From contig NZ_JACHGE010000001.1 of NCBI RefSeq assembly GCF_014202225.1, positions 911,320-975,319 on the forward strand: 64,000 nt of DNA, in the 5' to 3' direction. This DNA is from Algibacter amylolyticus. GTDB taxonomy: Bacteria > Bacteroidota > Bacteroidia > Flavobacteriales > Flavobacteriaceae. Below the pieces are notes generated by a model. The model saw only the letters and a list, made by a program, of their open reading frames with translations. It was not told the DNA's origin and did no database searches. Shown piece by piece: positions 36,240-44,748 of this stretch (position 1 is its first letter; every line of letters starts with the position of its first letter). A program made the position numbers and the translations under genes.

Positions 36240-37787
36240 TTAATATCCTGGGTTTTGAGTTAAATTCGGGTTAGCCTGTAAAGCCGACGAAGGAATTGGG
36301 TATAAATTATAAGTTGCTGGTATAGAAGTTCCGGCTTTTACACCACCTTTCCATGGCCATAGATAAGATCCTCCTGTAAACATACCAAATCGAATTAAAT
36401 CAGTACGTCTGTGTCCTTCAAGGTTTAATTCTCTTCCGCGTTCGTTAATTATAAATTGTTCTGTTAAATCGTTTTGAGTGATAAGGCTTGCATTTGATCT
36501 ATCCCGAACATCATTTACATATTGCACTGCTGTTCCCATGTCTGTTCCTGTAGCTCCTCGAACAGCACATTCCGCATACATTAAGTAAGCATCAGCAAGT
36601 CTGAATAAAGGAAAATCTGTTGGAGAAAAACTAGTTTGGTTTGAAGTACCAGAAAAGCTTGTGTTTCTAAACTTTATTGATGGATAACCATCTGTCCACT
36701 CTTTATAATCTTCCATTTCATAGTTGTGGCCTTCAGTCCAAAATAATTTAGCTCTATCATCGTTTGATGTTCCTAAATCACCAAATAATCCGTACCAAGC
36801 TTTGCTTGATCTATGTCCACCCCAACCTTCAGTAGCGCCAAATTGGGCTAATGGTATTGTGGCATCGTTTAAACTACCATTTACAATATAGGTAGTATTT
36901 CCAAAACTTTGACTTACTTGAGCATCAGCAATTAAAGGGAATATAATTTCGGTTGACGAATCATTATCTGCAGAAAATATACTAACAAAATCGTTTGCTA
37001 ATGAATAAGGCCCTTCAGTAATTACTTTATTAGCAAATGAGGCTGCATCAGCATATCGAGGTGTACCTGTATACACTTCAGCATTCAAATATAATTTTGC
37101 TAATAACATTCTAGCTGCTCCTTTTGTTGCTCTACCATAAGTATTAGTTACTGGTAATATAGCTTCAATTTCTAACAATTCAGATTCAACAAAGTCGAAT
37201 AATTCTTGGCGTGATGCTTCTGGTAATAATTCTGATTGACCAAAGTTTTCTTCTGTAGCAATTACACCTTTTCCAAATACATCTATTAAATAATAATTAG
37301 CTAAAGCTCTAATAAAGCGTACTTCAGAAATAATTCCATCTTTGTCTTCTACATCTACATTTGGTAGTATAGAAAGTAAGTTGTTACATTGTGGAATAGT
37401 GAAAAAGATTCTGTTGTATAAGTATCTAAAGAATTTATTTTCTGGAGTCCAATCTGTAGTGGTTGTTAATTGGTCTAAACCATTATCTCCCCATCTATTT
37501 TTCATGGCATCGGCAGCAAAATCTTGTAAGTTTACAATACCTCTTAAAAAAGGTGATTCTCCAGCATTATCACTAATATCTGAACTCTCAGGCCCTTTTG
37601 CTCCCGAAAGCGAAAATGAACCATAAAGCCTAGATAATATCCCCTCAACCGCTTGAGGGTCTTGATCTAGCAATTCTTCTAATGATAATTCTATTAAAGG
37701 TTCAGTATTTAAATCATCTGTACAACCTATGTTAACAGTGAAGACTACTACTAAACCAAATAGTAATTTAAAAATTTTATTTTTCAT
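36240..37787 (-). CDS. susD: SusD/RagB-family glycan-binding lipoprotein
   Basis: A 515-residue lipoprotein with Cys22 in N-I-G-C followed by T-D-D, consistent with surface display. TPR-like helices in the N-terminal half (for example E-V-R-F-I-R-A-L-A-N-Y-Y) and the C-terminal R-D-R-S-N-A ... I-I-N-E-R-G-R-E-L-N-L-E-G-H-R-R-T-D-L-I-R tract are diagnostic for SusD. It acts as the lid of the SusC porin and delivers oligosaccharides to it. It lies 12 bases after susC. Starch/maltodextrin is the likely ligand because of the amylases, maltose phosphorylase and GH97 gene around it. The symbol is used in the family sense. Confidence 0.93.
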   Translation of the reverse strand: MKNKIFKLLFGLVVVFTVNIGCTDDLNTEPLIELSLEELLDQDPQAVEGILSRLYGSFSLSGAKGPESSDISDNAGESPFLRGIVNLQDFAADAMKNRWGDNGLDQLTTTTDWTPENKFFRYLYNRIFFTIPQCNNLLSILPNVDVEDKDGIISEVRFIRALANYYLIDVFGKGVIATEENFGQSELLPEASRQELFDFVESELLEIEAILPVTNTYGRATKGAARMLLAKLYLNAEVYTGTPRYADAASFANKVITEGPYSLANDFVSIFSADNDSSTEIIFPLIADAQVSQSFGNTTYIVNGSLNDATIPLAQFGATEGWGGHRSSKAWYGLFGDLGTSNDDRAKLFWTEGHNYEMEDYKEWTDGYPSIKFRNTSFSGTSNQTSFSPTDFPLFRLADAYLMYAECAVRGATGTDMGTAVQYVNDVRDRSNASLITQNDLTEQFIINERGRELNLEGHRRTDLIRFGMFTGGSYLWPWKGGVKAGTSIPATYNLYPIPSSALQANPNLTQNPGY

Positions 37788-37799
37788 AATTTCTTTAGT

Positions 37800-40700
37800 T
37801 TAAAAATCAATATTTACACCTAAATTATATATCGTTGCTCTTGGATAGAAATCATTATCAATTCCATTGAAATTCTCAGGATCTTGTCCGGAGTAATTAG
37901 TAATTAAGAATGGATTGTTAACGGCTCCATATATTTTTAATGATGCATTTTTTATAACATTAGTTAGGGTGTGCCCAATTACAATGTTTTCGCATCTTAA
38001 GAAAGACGCCCCTTCAAGAAAGTAATCTGAGTATTGCACAGGGTCTACGATGTCTGTAAACACTGTACTTGCTTCGCCTGAATAGAAGTTTAGCGTGTTG
38101 TTAAATGAATTACCATCTAAGGCTAGCGCATTTTCTATGGCGCCATGTGTTAATCGTCTAGAGTTATAAATTTCGCCGTCTAATTGACCTCTAAAACTGG
38201 CACTAAAATCCCAGTTTTTGTAGTTCATATTAAAACCAAAACCAAAAGTCCAGTTAGGTTGTATAGCTCTATAGTATCTGTCAGCTTCAGTAATTCTACC
38301 ATCATCATTTAAATCTACAAAAGATCCTAGAATTGGGTCTCCAGCTGTATCATAAACTTGTTTTAACACCCAAGCAGAACCAGCTTGTTCGCCTAATGCA
38401 TGTCTTAATAAAATATTTCCTGTTCCAATAGCAAGACCACCATCAGGAGCGTTAATTTGTTCAACACCTTCTAAGTCAGTTACCTCAGTAAAATTATATG
38501 ATAAATTTCCATTAAAAGATAAGTTGAAAACTTCATTTTGTACAGGGTTTAAGTTTAGATTTAATTCAAAACCTTTACTTTCAGTAGATCCTACATTCTT
38601 TATAACTTGATCGCTTAGTGCTGATCCAGGAGAAACTCCAGTTAACACTAGCAAGTCTGTAGTTTCTCTTTTAAAGATATCAAAAGAACCTGAAAGAAAA
38701 CTGTTTTTAAAGAAGTCGAAATCTACACCTAAATTATATGTAGTTGATTTTTCCCAAGTTAAATCAGGGTTGAACTCTTTAGCGTCGTATAAGTTTACTC
38801 CCTCAATATATTGACTATTAGCATCTCCTATTTCGAATAAAGGAATGGATGGATAAAAACCAACTTGTCCAGAAATATCTTGTTGTCCAGTTTCACCCCA
38901 ACCAAATCTTAGTTTAAAATCGTTAACAAAATTCACATCTTTTAAAAAACTTTCTTCTTTTACTTTCCAAGCTAATGCTGCCGAAGGGAAGTAGCCCCAA
39001 CGATTTTCTTCGGTAAAGAATGAAGATGCATCTGCTCTAAAAGAAGCAGTAAGTAAATATTTGTTAGTTAAGTTAATATTAGCACGCCCAAAAAATGATT
39101 GAAGATTCAATTCATTGAAAAAGCGGTCATTAGGATTATTAGGGTTTAAATTCCTTACTCTATCCCCTGTAACTCCATCACTATCTAAATCGTAATCAAC
39201 CCCCGCTATTTTATCAGCATCATAAGCTGGATCAGATTGAAATATTTTTTTATTACCATCATTCTTAAAATTTTGATAAGAATAACCTGCTTGAACATCA
39301 AAATTATTAATAAATAAATCATCAAATTCTTTACGATATGCTAAGTAATATTCTCCAGTTACATTTGTTATATGTTGATTTTCAGCATATGATAATCCAG
39401 GTTGCAAGATGAAAGTTCCAATAGGTAAAGGCGCACTGGGATCAGCACTCGCAATTTGCGCATAACTATTTATTGCGTTATCTGAAAAGGTTTCAGTAAT
39501 TTCTGCTCTTGAAGCTTCTAATCCTAAATTCACAACAGCGCGCAGTTCAGGTAAAAAATGAAATTTATAATCAAGCTCTATATTACCGAGTAAACGATTT
39601 ACTTTTTCAGGTCGAGTTCTTTGAAGTAAAACACCTAATGGATTGCCTGCTCCAATTTTTGCATTTGGGTTATTAGGGTTGTCCGAAGCCTGTAATTGCT
39701 GGTAGAAACCACCAAAAATTGAGTTTGCATCATAAACTGGTTTTGTAGGATCCATGGAGATGGCTCCACCTAGAGCAGCACCATCATCTATAGAGTTTTT
39801 ATCTACAACAGTTCCTTTAGCGTTAATATCTACTTTTAAGTGATCGTCAAAAAACTTTGGTGTTAATCTTAACGACGCTGTAATTCTTTCGTAATCGTTG
39901 GTTTGTACAACACCTTCGGTTTCGTTATAACCAACAGAGGCTCTAACAGGAATTTTTTTCAATAAATTTCCTCTTACACCAAAATTATAATCTTTGGTTA
40001 CGGCAGTCCTGTAAATAACATCTTGCCAGTCTGTATTGTAAATAGCTCTATCTCCATTTGGAGTGCTAATAATTTGTGCTATAGGTTGGTTGGTATCTAC
40101 GCTACCTACAGGAACACCTAAAGCGTCAATATTATCTGGGAAGTAGGTTTGTGCAAATTGTACAAACTCGTTACCATTCATTACAGGAACTTGATCGTTA
40201 GAACTAATGTTACTTAAAGACGTTCTGGCAGAAAAATTAAATTTAGTTTCACCCGAAGTTCCTTTTTTAGTGGTAATAATAAGTACACCATTAGAGGCAC
40301 GCGAACCATAAATAGCAGTTGCCGATGCATCTTTAAGGATACTAAAACTTTCAATATCGTTAGGGTTAATTAAGCTTAACGGGTTACCAACACCGGCAAC
40401 ACCACCGTTATCCAATGGTACACCATCAATAACAATTAATGGCGCGTTGTTTCCGGAAAGTGACGATCCGCCTCTAATGCGAATATTAGGTGCAGCATCC
40501 GGTTGTCCGCCAGCACTTGTAATTCTTACACCAGCTGCTTTACCTTGTAGTAATTGGTCTGGAGATACAACGGCTCCTTGGTTAAAGTCTTTTGCCGAAA
40601 TTACATCAACCGCACCAGTTAAGTCTTCTTTTTTCACGCTACCATAACCAATAATAACGATTTCATCTAATTGAGATGTGTCTTCGGTTAATTGTACGTC

Positions 40701-40970
40701 TAGAGTTGTTTGACCTGAGTAGATAACCTCCTTAGGTTGAAAACCAATATAGGAAAATACAATAACGTCTCCGTTATTCACTTCAATACGGTAGTTTCCA
40801 TCAAAGTCTGTTGCGGTACCATTATTGGTTCCTTTTACAACAACATTAACTCCAGGGAGAGGAATTGAAGTAGATTGTTCTGTCACTGAGCCCGTTATTG
40901 GCGTTTGCCCAAATATATGGATGGGAGCCAAAAACAGAAAAAACAGTAAACTATTAATAGTTGTTTTCAT
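37800..40970 (-). CDS. susC: SusC/RagA-family TonB-dependent outer-membrane transporter
   Basis: A 1056-residue outer-membrane receptor. Signal peptide 1-21, carboxypeptidase-like domain with I-T-G-S-V-T ... P-L-P-G-V-N-V-V-V-K-G-T (22-105), the SusC signature D-E-I-V-I-I-G-Y-G-S-V-K-K, a plug with L-L-Q-G-K-A-A-G-V-R-I and N-I-R-I-R-G-G-S-S-L-S-G, then a beta-barrel. It imports maltodextrins with SusD using TonB energy. It is the first gene of the - strand sus run. The palindrome at 41081-41096 lies about 111 bases upstream of the ATG. There is no extra anti-sigma-interaction domain, so control is by the LacI-type protein next door rather than by a trans-envelope sigma system. Confidence 0.95.
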   Translation of the reverse strand: MKTTINSLLFFLFLAPIHIFGQTPITGSVTEQSTSIPLPGVNVVVKGTNNGTATDFDGNYRIEVNNGDVIVFSYIGFQPKEVIYSGQTTLDVQLTEDTSQLDEIVIIGYGSVKKEDLTGAVDVISAKDFNQGAVVSPDQLLQGKAAGVRITSAGGQPDAAPNIRIRGGSSLSGNNAPLIVIDGVPLDNGGVAGVGNPLSLINPNDIESFSILKDASATAIYGSRASNGVLIITTKKGTSGETKFNFSARTSLSNISSNDQVPVMNGNEFVQFAQTYFPDNIDALGVPVGSVDTNQPIAQIISTPNGDRAIYNTDWQDVIYRTAVTKDYNFGVRGNLLKKIPVRASVGYNETEGVVQTNDYERITASLRLTPKFFDDHLKVDINAKGTVVDKNSIDDGAALGGAISMDPTKPVYDANSIFGGFYQQLQASDNPNNPNAKIGAGNPLGVLLQRTRPEKVNRLLGNIELDYKFHFLPELRAVVNLGLEASRAEITETFSDNAINSYAQIASADPSAPLPIGTFILQPGLSYAENQHITNVTGEYYLAYRKEFDDLFINNFDVQAGYSYQNFKNDGNKKIFQSDPAYDADKIAGVDYDLDSDGVTGDRVRNLNPNNPNDRFFNELNLQSFFGRANINLTNKYLLTASFRADASSFFTEENRWGYFPSAALAWKVKEESFLKDVNFVNDFKLRFGWGETGQQDISGQVGFYPSIPLFEIGDANSQYIEGVNLYDAKEFNPDLTWEKSTTYNLGVDFDFFKNSFLSGSFDIFKRETTDLLVLTGVSPGSALSDQVIKNVGSTESKGFELNLNLNPVQNEVFNLSFNGNLSYNFTEVTDLEGVEQINAPDGGLAIGTGNILLRHALGEQAGSAWVLKQVYDTAGDPILGSFVDLNDDGRITEADRYYRAIQPNWTFGFGFNMNYKNWDFSASFRGQLDGEIYNSRRLTHGAIENALALDGNSFNNTLNFYSGEASTVFTDIVDPVQYSDYFLEGASFLRCENIVIGHTLTNVIKNASLKIYGAVNNPFLITNYSGQDPENFNGIDNDFYPRATIYNLGVNIDF

Positions 40971-41080
40971 ACAAATTAGTTTAAATAATTAGTTGTTTTA
41001 GTTTGCTTATATTTTCACTTCTCAATCCAAACCTATGTAAAGAAATTGTAAAGAAATAATTATGTATTACGAAATATTTT

Positions 41081-41096
41081 ACGAAAACGTTTTCGT
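41081..41096. promoter_or_regulatory. Perfect 16-bp operator palindrome between susC and the LacI-type gene
   Basis: ACGAAAACGTTTTCGT is a perfect palindrome with central CG, typical of LacI-family sites. It lies in the 322-base divergent spacer 40971-41292, about 111 bases before susC and 197 bases before the regulator gene. On the - strand a TTG lies just upstream of it, and an A/T-rich stretch that could hold a weak -7 box lies downstream, so it would sit between the -33 and -7 boxes of the susC promoter. The rest of the spacer is AT-rich and otherwise featureless apart from the promoter-like motif at 41144-41176. Confidence 0.7.
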
Positions 41097-41143
41097 GTTG
41101 ACAACTTTTTAATTTTTAGATCTTAAAATAAGAATTTCATATA

Positions 41144-41176
41144 TTTAGCGCTAGTTTAAATAATCTTCTATCTTTA
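41144..41176 (+). promoter_or_regulatory. Possible promoter of the second LacI-type gene
   Basis: TTTA (41144-41147), a 21-base spacer and TATCTTTA (41169-41176), one base off TAnnTTTG. The leader before the ATG at 41293 would be about 110 bases. Confidence 0.3.
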
Positions 41177-41292
41177 CAGCAACAATATTTTTATAGCTAT
41201 TTTTACATTAATAAACGTGTTGGTAAAACCTTTATCTCACTACGTTTATTAAACAAAATATTTCTGCTTAAGCGGTACACTATTTTAATTAT

Positions 41293-42366
41293 ATGAAAAG
41301 AAAGATAACATTAAAGCAAATTGCAAAAGAGTTGGATGTCTCGGTTTCAACGGTTTCTAAAGCGCTTAGCAATAGCAAAGAAATTAGTGAAGATACTACT
41401 CAAAAAATCCAAGCTTTTGCTAAATTATATAATTATAAACCCAATAATATAGCGCTTAGTTTAAAGAACAGAAAAACTAAAACCATAGGTATTTTAATAC
41501 CAGAAATTGTGCATCACTTTTTCTCGACAGTTATTCGAGGTATAGAGCGCGTAGCCAATCGTAGAGGTTATAATGTTATTGTAGGTTTATCAAATGAGTC
41601 GTTTACCAAAGAGATTATAAACATGGAAATGCTAGCCAATGGTAGCATTGATGGGTTTATTCTTTCCATTTCAAAAGAAACTTTACTAAAGCAAGATTAT
41701 CATCATTTTAATGCCACAATAAACCAAGGCATGCCTATTGTTATGTTTGATAGGGTTGTTGATGAAGTAGATTGCGACAAGGTAATTGTCGATGATTTTA
41801 ATGGCGCTGTAAAAGCAGTAAAGAAACTTATTGGAAACGGTTGCAAACACATAGCTTTAATTACCACGTTGGATTATGTAAGTGTGGGTAAATTAAGGAC
41901 TCAAGGCTATTTAGAGGCCCTACAGAGTAATGGAATAGAAGCCGATTCTAATCTTATTTTAAAAATTGACGACAGCTTAGATGTTGAAAATAATTTGGAC
42001 GTTTTGGAAGCAGAAATAGCGCAATTTTTTAAATCGAATCCTAATATTCATGGCGTTTTTGCGGTTAATGAGCTTTATGCAGTTTCTGCTATGAAAGTGG
42101 CTAGGAAACTCGGGCTAAAAATACCAGACGATGTTCAGGTTATTGGGTTTACCGATGGAGTTTTGTCTAAACACGCAACACCAAGCCTTACAACCGTTAG
42201 CCAACATGGGCAAAAAATAGGCGAGCAATCGGCCAATTTGTTAATTGATAGACTGGAGGCCGAAGACACACAACCCGAGCAATACTTTACAAATAACGAG
42301 CAAAAACGTGATTTTATAAAGTTAGTTATTGAGACAGAAATAATTGAAAGAGAATCTACTAAATAG
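41293..42366 (+). CDS. LacI-family transcriptional regulator of the starch/maltose locus
   Basis: A 357-residue regulator with an N-terminal helix-turn-helix (I-T-L-K-Q-I-A-K-E-L, then V-S-V-S-T-V-S-K-A-L-S), a hinge (N-I-A-L-S-L-K-N) and a sugar-binding effector domain from about 63 (I-G-I-L-I-P-E). It is divergent from susC and heads the transporter/pgmB/maltose-phosphorylase genes, so it should sense a maltodextrin or a phosphorylated product and control both sides. Use of a LacI-type protein here, where the Bacteroides sus system uses the membrane sensor SusR, is a pattern known in flavobacteria. Confidence 0.9.
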   Translation: MKRKITLKQIAKELDVSVSTVSKALSNSKEISEDTTQKIQAFAKLYNYKPNNIALSLKNRKTKTIGILIPEIVHHFFSTVIRGIERVANRRGYNVIVGLSNESFTKEIINMEMLANGSIDGFILSISKETLLKQDYHHFNATINQGMPIVMFDRVVDEVDCDKVIVDDFNGAVKAVKKLIGNGCKHIALITTLDYVSVGKLRTQGYLEALQSNGIEADSNLILKIDDSLDVENNLDVLEAEIAQFFKSNPNIHGVFAVNELYAVSAMKVARKLGLKIPDDVQVIGFTDGVLSKHATPSLTTVSQHGQKIGEQSANLLIDRLEAEDTQPEQYFTNNEQKRDFIKLVIETEIIERESTK

Positions 42367-42421
42367 TTTCGTAGAACGCTATGCCGAAATAAAATTAATT
42401 AGGAAAACCGAAATTCTTTTA

Positions 42422-42429
42422 TATCTTTG
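42422..42429 (+). promoter_or_regulatory. -7 box upstream of the maltose transporter operon
   Basis: TATCTTTG matches TAnnTTTG exactly. No good TTG is placed 19-21 bases upstream. A start near 42436 would give a leader of about 130 bases that contains the inverted repeats at 42471-42539. Confidence 0.42.
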
Positions 42430-42470
42430 ACTCGAAATCAAAACTTATATTTTCACTTCTCACAATAAGT

Positions 42471-42539
42471 TTTGATAAGTAGTATCAATTAGAAATATTG
42501 ATTTTTTCTATAAAAATTGATACAAAACCGCTTATCAAA
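42471..42539 (+). promoter_or_regulatory. Nested inverted repeats in the transporter leader
   Basis: TTTGATAAG (42471-42479) and GTATCAATT (42482-42490) are mirrored by AATTGATAC (42515-42523) and CTTATCAAA (42531-42539). The two halves can form one long stem (9 + 9 bp, with an internal loop). Alternatively each half is its own TTGATA...TATCAA palindrome. So the element could be an RNA hairpin before the transporter gene or paired protein sites. Confidence 0.55.
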
Positions 42540-42564
42540 TAGTATTAATTTAATATACTATTTA

Positions 42565-43923
42565 ATGGAAAAGCGCAGATTAAGTTTCTGGCAAATCTGG
42601 AACATGAGTTTTGGATTTCTAGGAATACAAATGGGGTTTGCACTCCAAAATGCCAACGCAAGTAGAATACTTCAAATTTTCGGAGCCGATGTTCACGAAC
42701 TGTCATGGTTTTGGATAATTGCGCCTTTAATGGGCTTAATTGTTCAACCCATTATTGGGCATTATAGCGATAAAACTTGGGGTAGGTTTGGCCGTAGAAA
42801 GCCTTACTTTTTAGTAGGTGCCATTTTAGCTTCGGTAGGCTTAGTGCTTATGCCGCAAGCCGATATTTTTATTGCCTTTTTGCCTGCCTTATGGGTTGGA
42901 GCAGGAATGTTAATGATTATGGATGCCTCCTTTAATATTGCTATGGAGCCTTTTCGTGCATTAGTAGGCGATAATTTAAGAACCGATCAACGTACCTTAG
43001 GGTTTAGCGTGCAAACTGCACTTATTGGTTTTGGGGCGGTTATTGGCTCTTGGTTACCTTATGCCTTGACCAATTGGTTTGGGATTTCTAATGAAACCAT
43101 TCAAGGTGCTGTGCCGTTTAATTTAATTCTGTCATTTATAATTGGTGCAATTATTTTAGTGGTTTCAATTTTAATTACTGTTGTTACTACTAAAGAATAT
43201 TCGCCAGAGGAACTTGATAGTTTTGAAGACGAACATGCACACGCAGATGCCATAGATAATCACGAAAAAGAGAAATCGAGTTTATGGGATATTTTTGAAG
43301 ACTTCAAAAAAATGCCAACAACCATGCGTCAATTAAGTTGGGTGCAGTTCTTTTCTTGGTTTGGGCTTTTTGGTATGTGGGTGTTTGCTACACCGGCTAT
43401 TGCGCAGCATATTTATGGGTTGCCATTTACAGATAGTAGCAGTTCTACATATCAAAATGCTGGCGATTGGGTAGGTATTCTCTTTGGGGTTTATAATCTA
43501 GTGTCTGCATTTTACGCCTTTGCATTGCCTTATATTGCTAAACAAATTGGCCGTAAAAAAACACATTCAATATCTCTTATTATTGGAGGCTTAGCCTTAT
43601 TGTCTATCTACATTATGCCAAACGAAAATTGGCTTATTGTTTCTATGATAGGCGTAGGCATTGCATGGGCAAGTATTTTAGCAATGCCTTATGCTATTTT
43701 GGCAGGATCTATTTCGCCAAAAAAAATGGGAGTTTACATGGGTATTTTTAATTTCTTCATTGTAATTCCTCAAATAATCAATGCCTTAATTGGCGGTCCA
43801 CTTGTAAAATACGCGTATGGCAACCAAGCCATATTCGCTTTAATGATGAGTGGTGTTAGTTTTTTAATTGCAGCATCTTTAGTCTATAAAGTAAAAGATG
43901 TTGATGATATAATTCAATCATAA
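42565..43923 (+). CDS. MFS sugar transporter (maltose/maltodextrin, SLC45-like)
   Basis: The start at 42565 (MEKRRLSFWQIW) replaces a longer frame from 42517, whose extra 16 residues overlap the inverted-repeat element. The 452-residue protein has about 12 membrane helices and the loop motif D-K-T-W-G-R-F-G-R-R-K-P-Y between helices 2 and 3, typical of the sucrose/maltose transporter branch. The Asp/Glu/His-rich loop near 215-245 (E-E-L-D-S-F-E-D-E-H-A-H-A-D) is cytoplasmic. It should import maltose or short maltodextrins from the periplasm by cation symport, feeding maltose phosphorylase. pgmB follows after 4 bases. Confidence 0.87.
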   Translation: MEKRRLSFWQIWNMSFGFLGIQMGFALQNANASRILQIFGADVHELSWFWIIAPLMGLIVQPIIGHYSDKTWGRFGRRKPYFLVGAILASVGLVLMPQADIFIAFLPALWVGAGMLMIMDASFNIAMEPFRALVGDNLRTDQRTLGFSVQTALIGFGAVIGSWLPYALTNWFGISNETIQGAVPFNLILSFIIGAIILVVSILITVVTTKEYSPEELDSFEDEHAHADAIDNHEKEKSSLWDIFEDFKKMPTTMRQLSWVQFFSWFGLFGMWVFATPAIAQHIYGLPFTDSSSSTYQNAGDWVGILFGVYNLVSAFYAFALPYIAKQIGRKKTHSISLIIGGLALLSIYIMPNENWLIVSMIGVGIAWASILAMPYAILAGSISPKKMGVYMGIFNFFIVIPQIINALIGGPLVKYAYGNQAIFALMMSGVSFLIAASLVYKVKDVDDIIQS

Positions 43924-43927
43924 AATC

Positions 43928-44599
43928 ATGAACAAAATAGGCGTTATTTTCGATTTAGACGGTGTAATTGTAGACACGGCAAAATATCATTTTTTAGCTT
44001 GGAAAGAGCTGGCAAATCATTTAGGGTTTGAGTTTACAGAAGCACACAACGAACTACTAAAAGGTGTAAGTCGTGTTAGATCATTAGAAATTCTTTTGGG
44101 CATAGGTAAAGTAGAACTTTCCGATGAAAAAAAGCAAGAATTCTTAGTAAGCAAAAATGAGCATTACCTGCAGTATATCCATAAAATGGGACCAGAAGAA
44201 ATTTTGCCAGGAGCAAGTAACTTACTCGATACACTGGACGATTTAGGAATACAATATGTATTAGGGTCTGCCAGTAAAAATGCACCTTTAATTTTAAAAC
44301 AAGTTAATTTATTTGACAGGTTTGTGGGTATTGTTGATGGAAACAGCGTTTCTAAGGCTAAGCCCGACCCAGAAGTGTTTTTAATTGGAGCAGAAAAATT
44401 AAAGCTTAAACCAGAACAATGTGTTGTTTTTGAAGATGCCATTGCGGGCATCGATGCTGCAAATGCTGCACATATGATTTCCATTGGTGTTGGTGATAAG
44501 GAAACCCTTAGTAAAGCCGATTTTAATGTTGAAGATTTAACCGAAATAACTTCAGGTTTTATCAAATCATTAATAACAAAAATAGAGACAGTCAAATAG
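43928..44599 (+). CDS. pgmB: Beta-phosphoglucomutase
   Basis: Converts beta-glucose-1-phosphate, the product of maltose phosphorylase, to glucose-6-phosphate. The 223-residue HAD-fold protein has the nucleophile Asp9 and acid/base Asp11 in F-D-L-D-G-V-I-V-D-T, a helical cap domain (about 15-90), S-A-S-K-N in motif II, K-A-K-P-D-P-E and F-E-D-A-I-A-G-I in motif III/IV. The place between the transporter gene and the maltose phosphorylase gene makes the assignment solid. The next gene begins after 149 bases that hold only short inverted repeats. Confidence 0.93.
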   Translation: MNKIGVIFDLDGVIVDTAKYHFLAWKELANHLGFEFTEAHNELLKGVSRVRSLEILLGIGKVELSDEKKQEFLVSKNEHYLQYIHKMGPEEILPGASNLLDTLDDLGIQYVLGSASKNAPLILKQVNLFDRFVGIVDGNSVSKAKPDPEVFLIGAEKLKLKPEQCVVFEDAIAGIDAANAAHMISIGVGDKETLSKADFNVEDLTEITSGFIKSLITKIETVK

Positions 44600-44748
44600 C
44601 GGTAATAGCACGCATTTCAAGTTGATGCTTGAGGGGCACTAGAATTCATATTAATTAAATAAAAAATAATAATCGAGAACTAGACGTATTAGTAAGCCTA
44701 GTCTAACAGCTAAGCGGCCTAAAGTCCATTCTCTATCATCTTAAAAAA

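Noticed and set aside
44640-44748. Short inverted repeats (TAGAC/GTCTA) upstream of the maltose phosphorylase gene
   Set aside because: Five-base arms with a long loop in AT-rich DNA; no promoter box is positioned to give them meaning.
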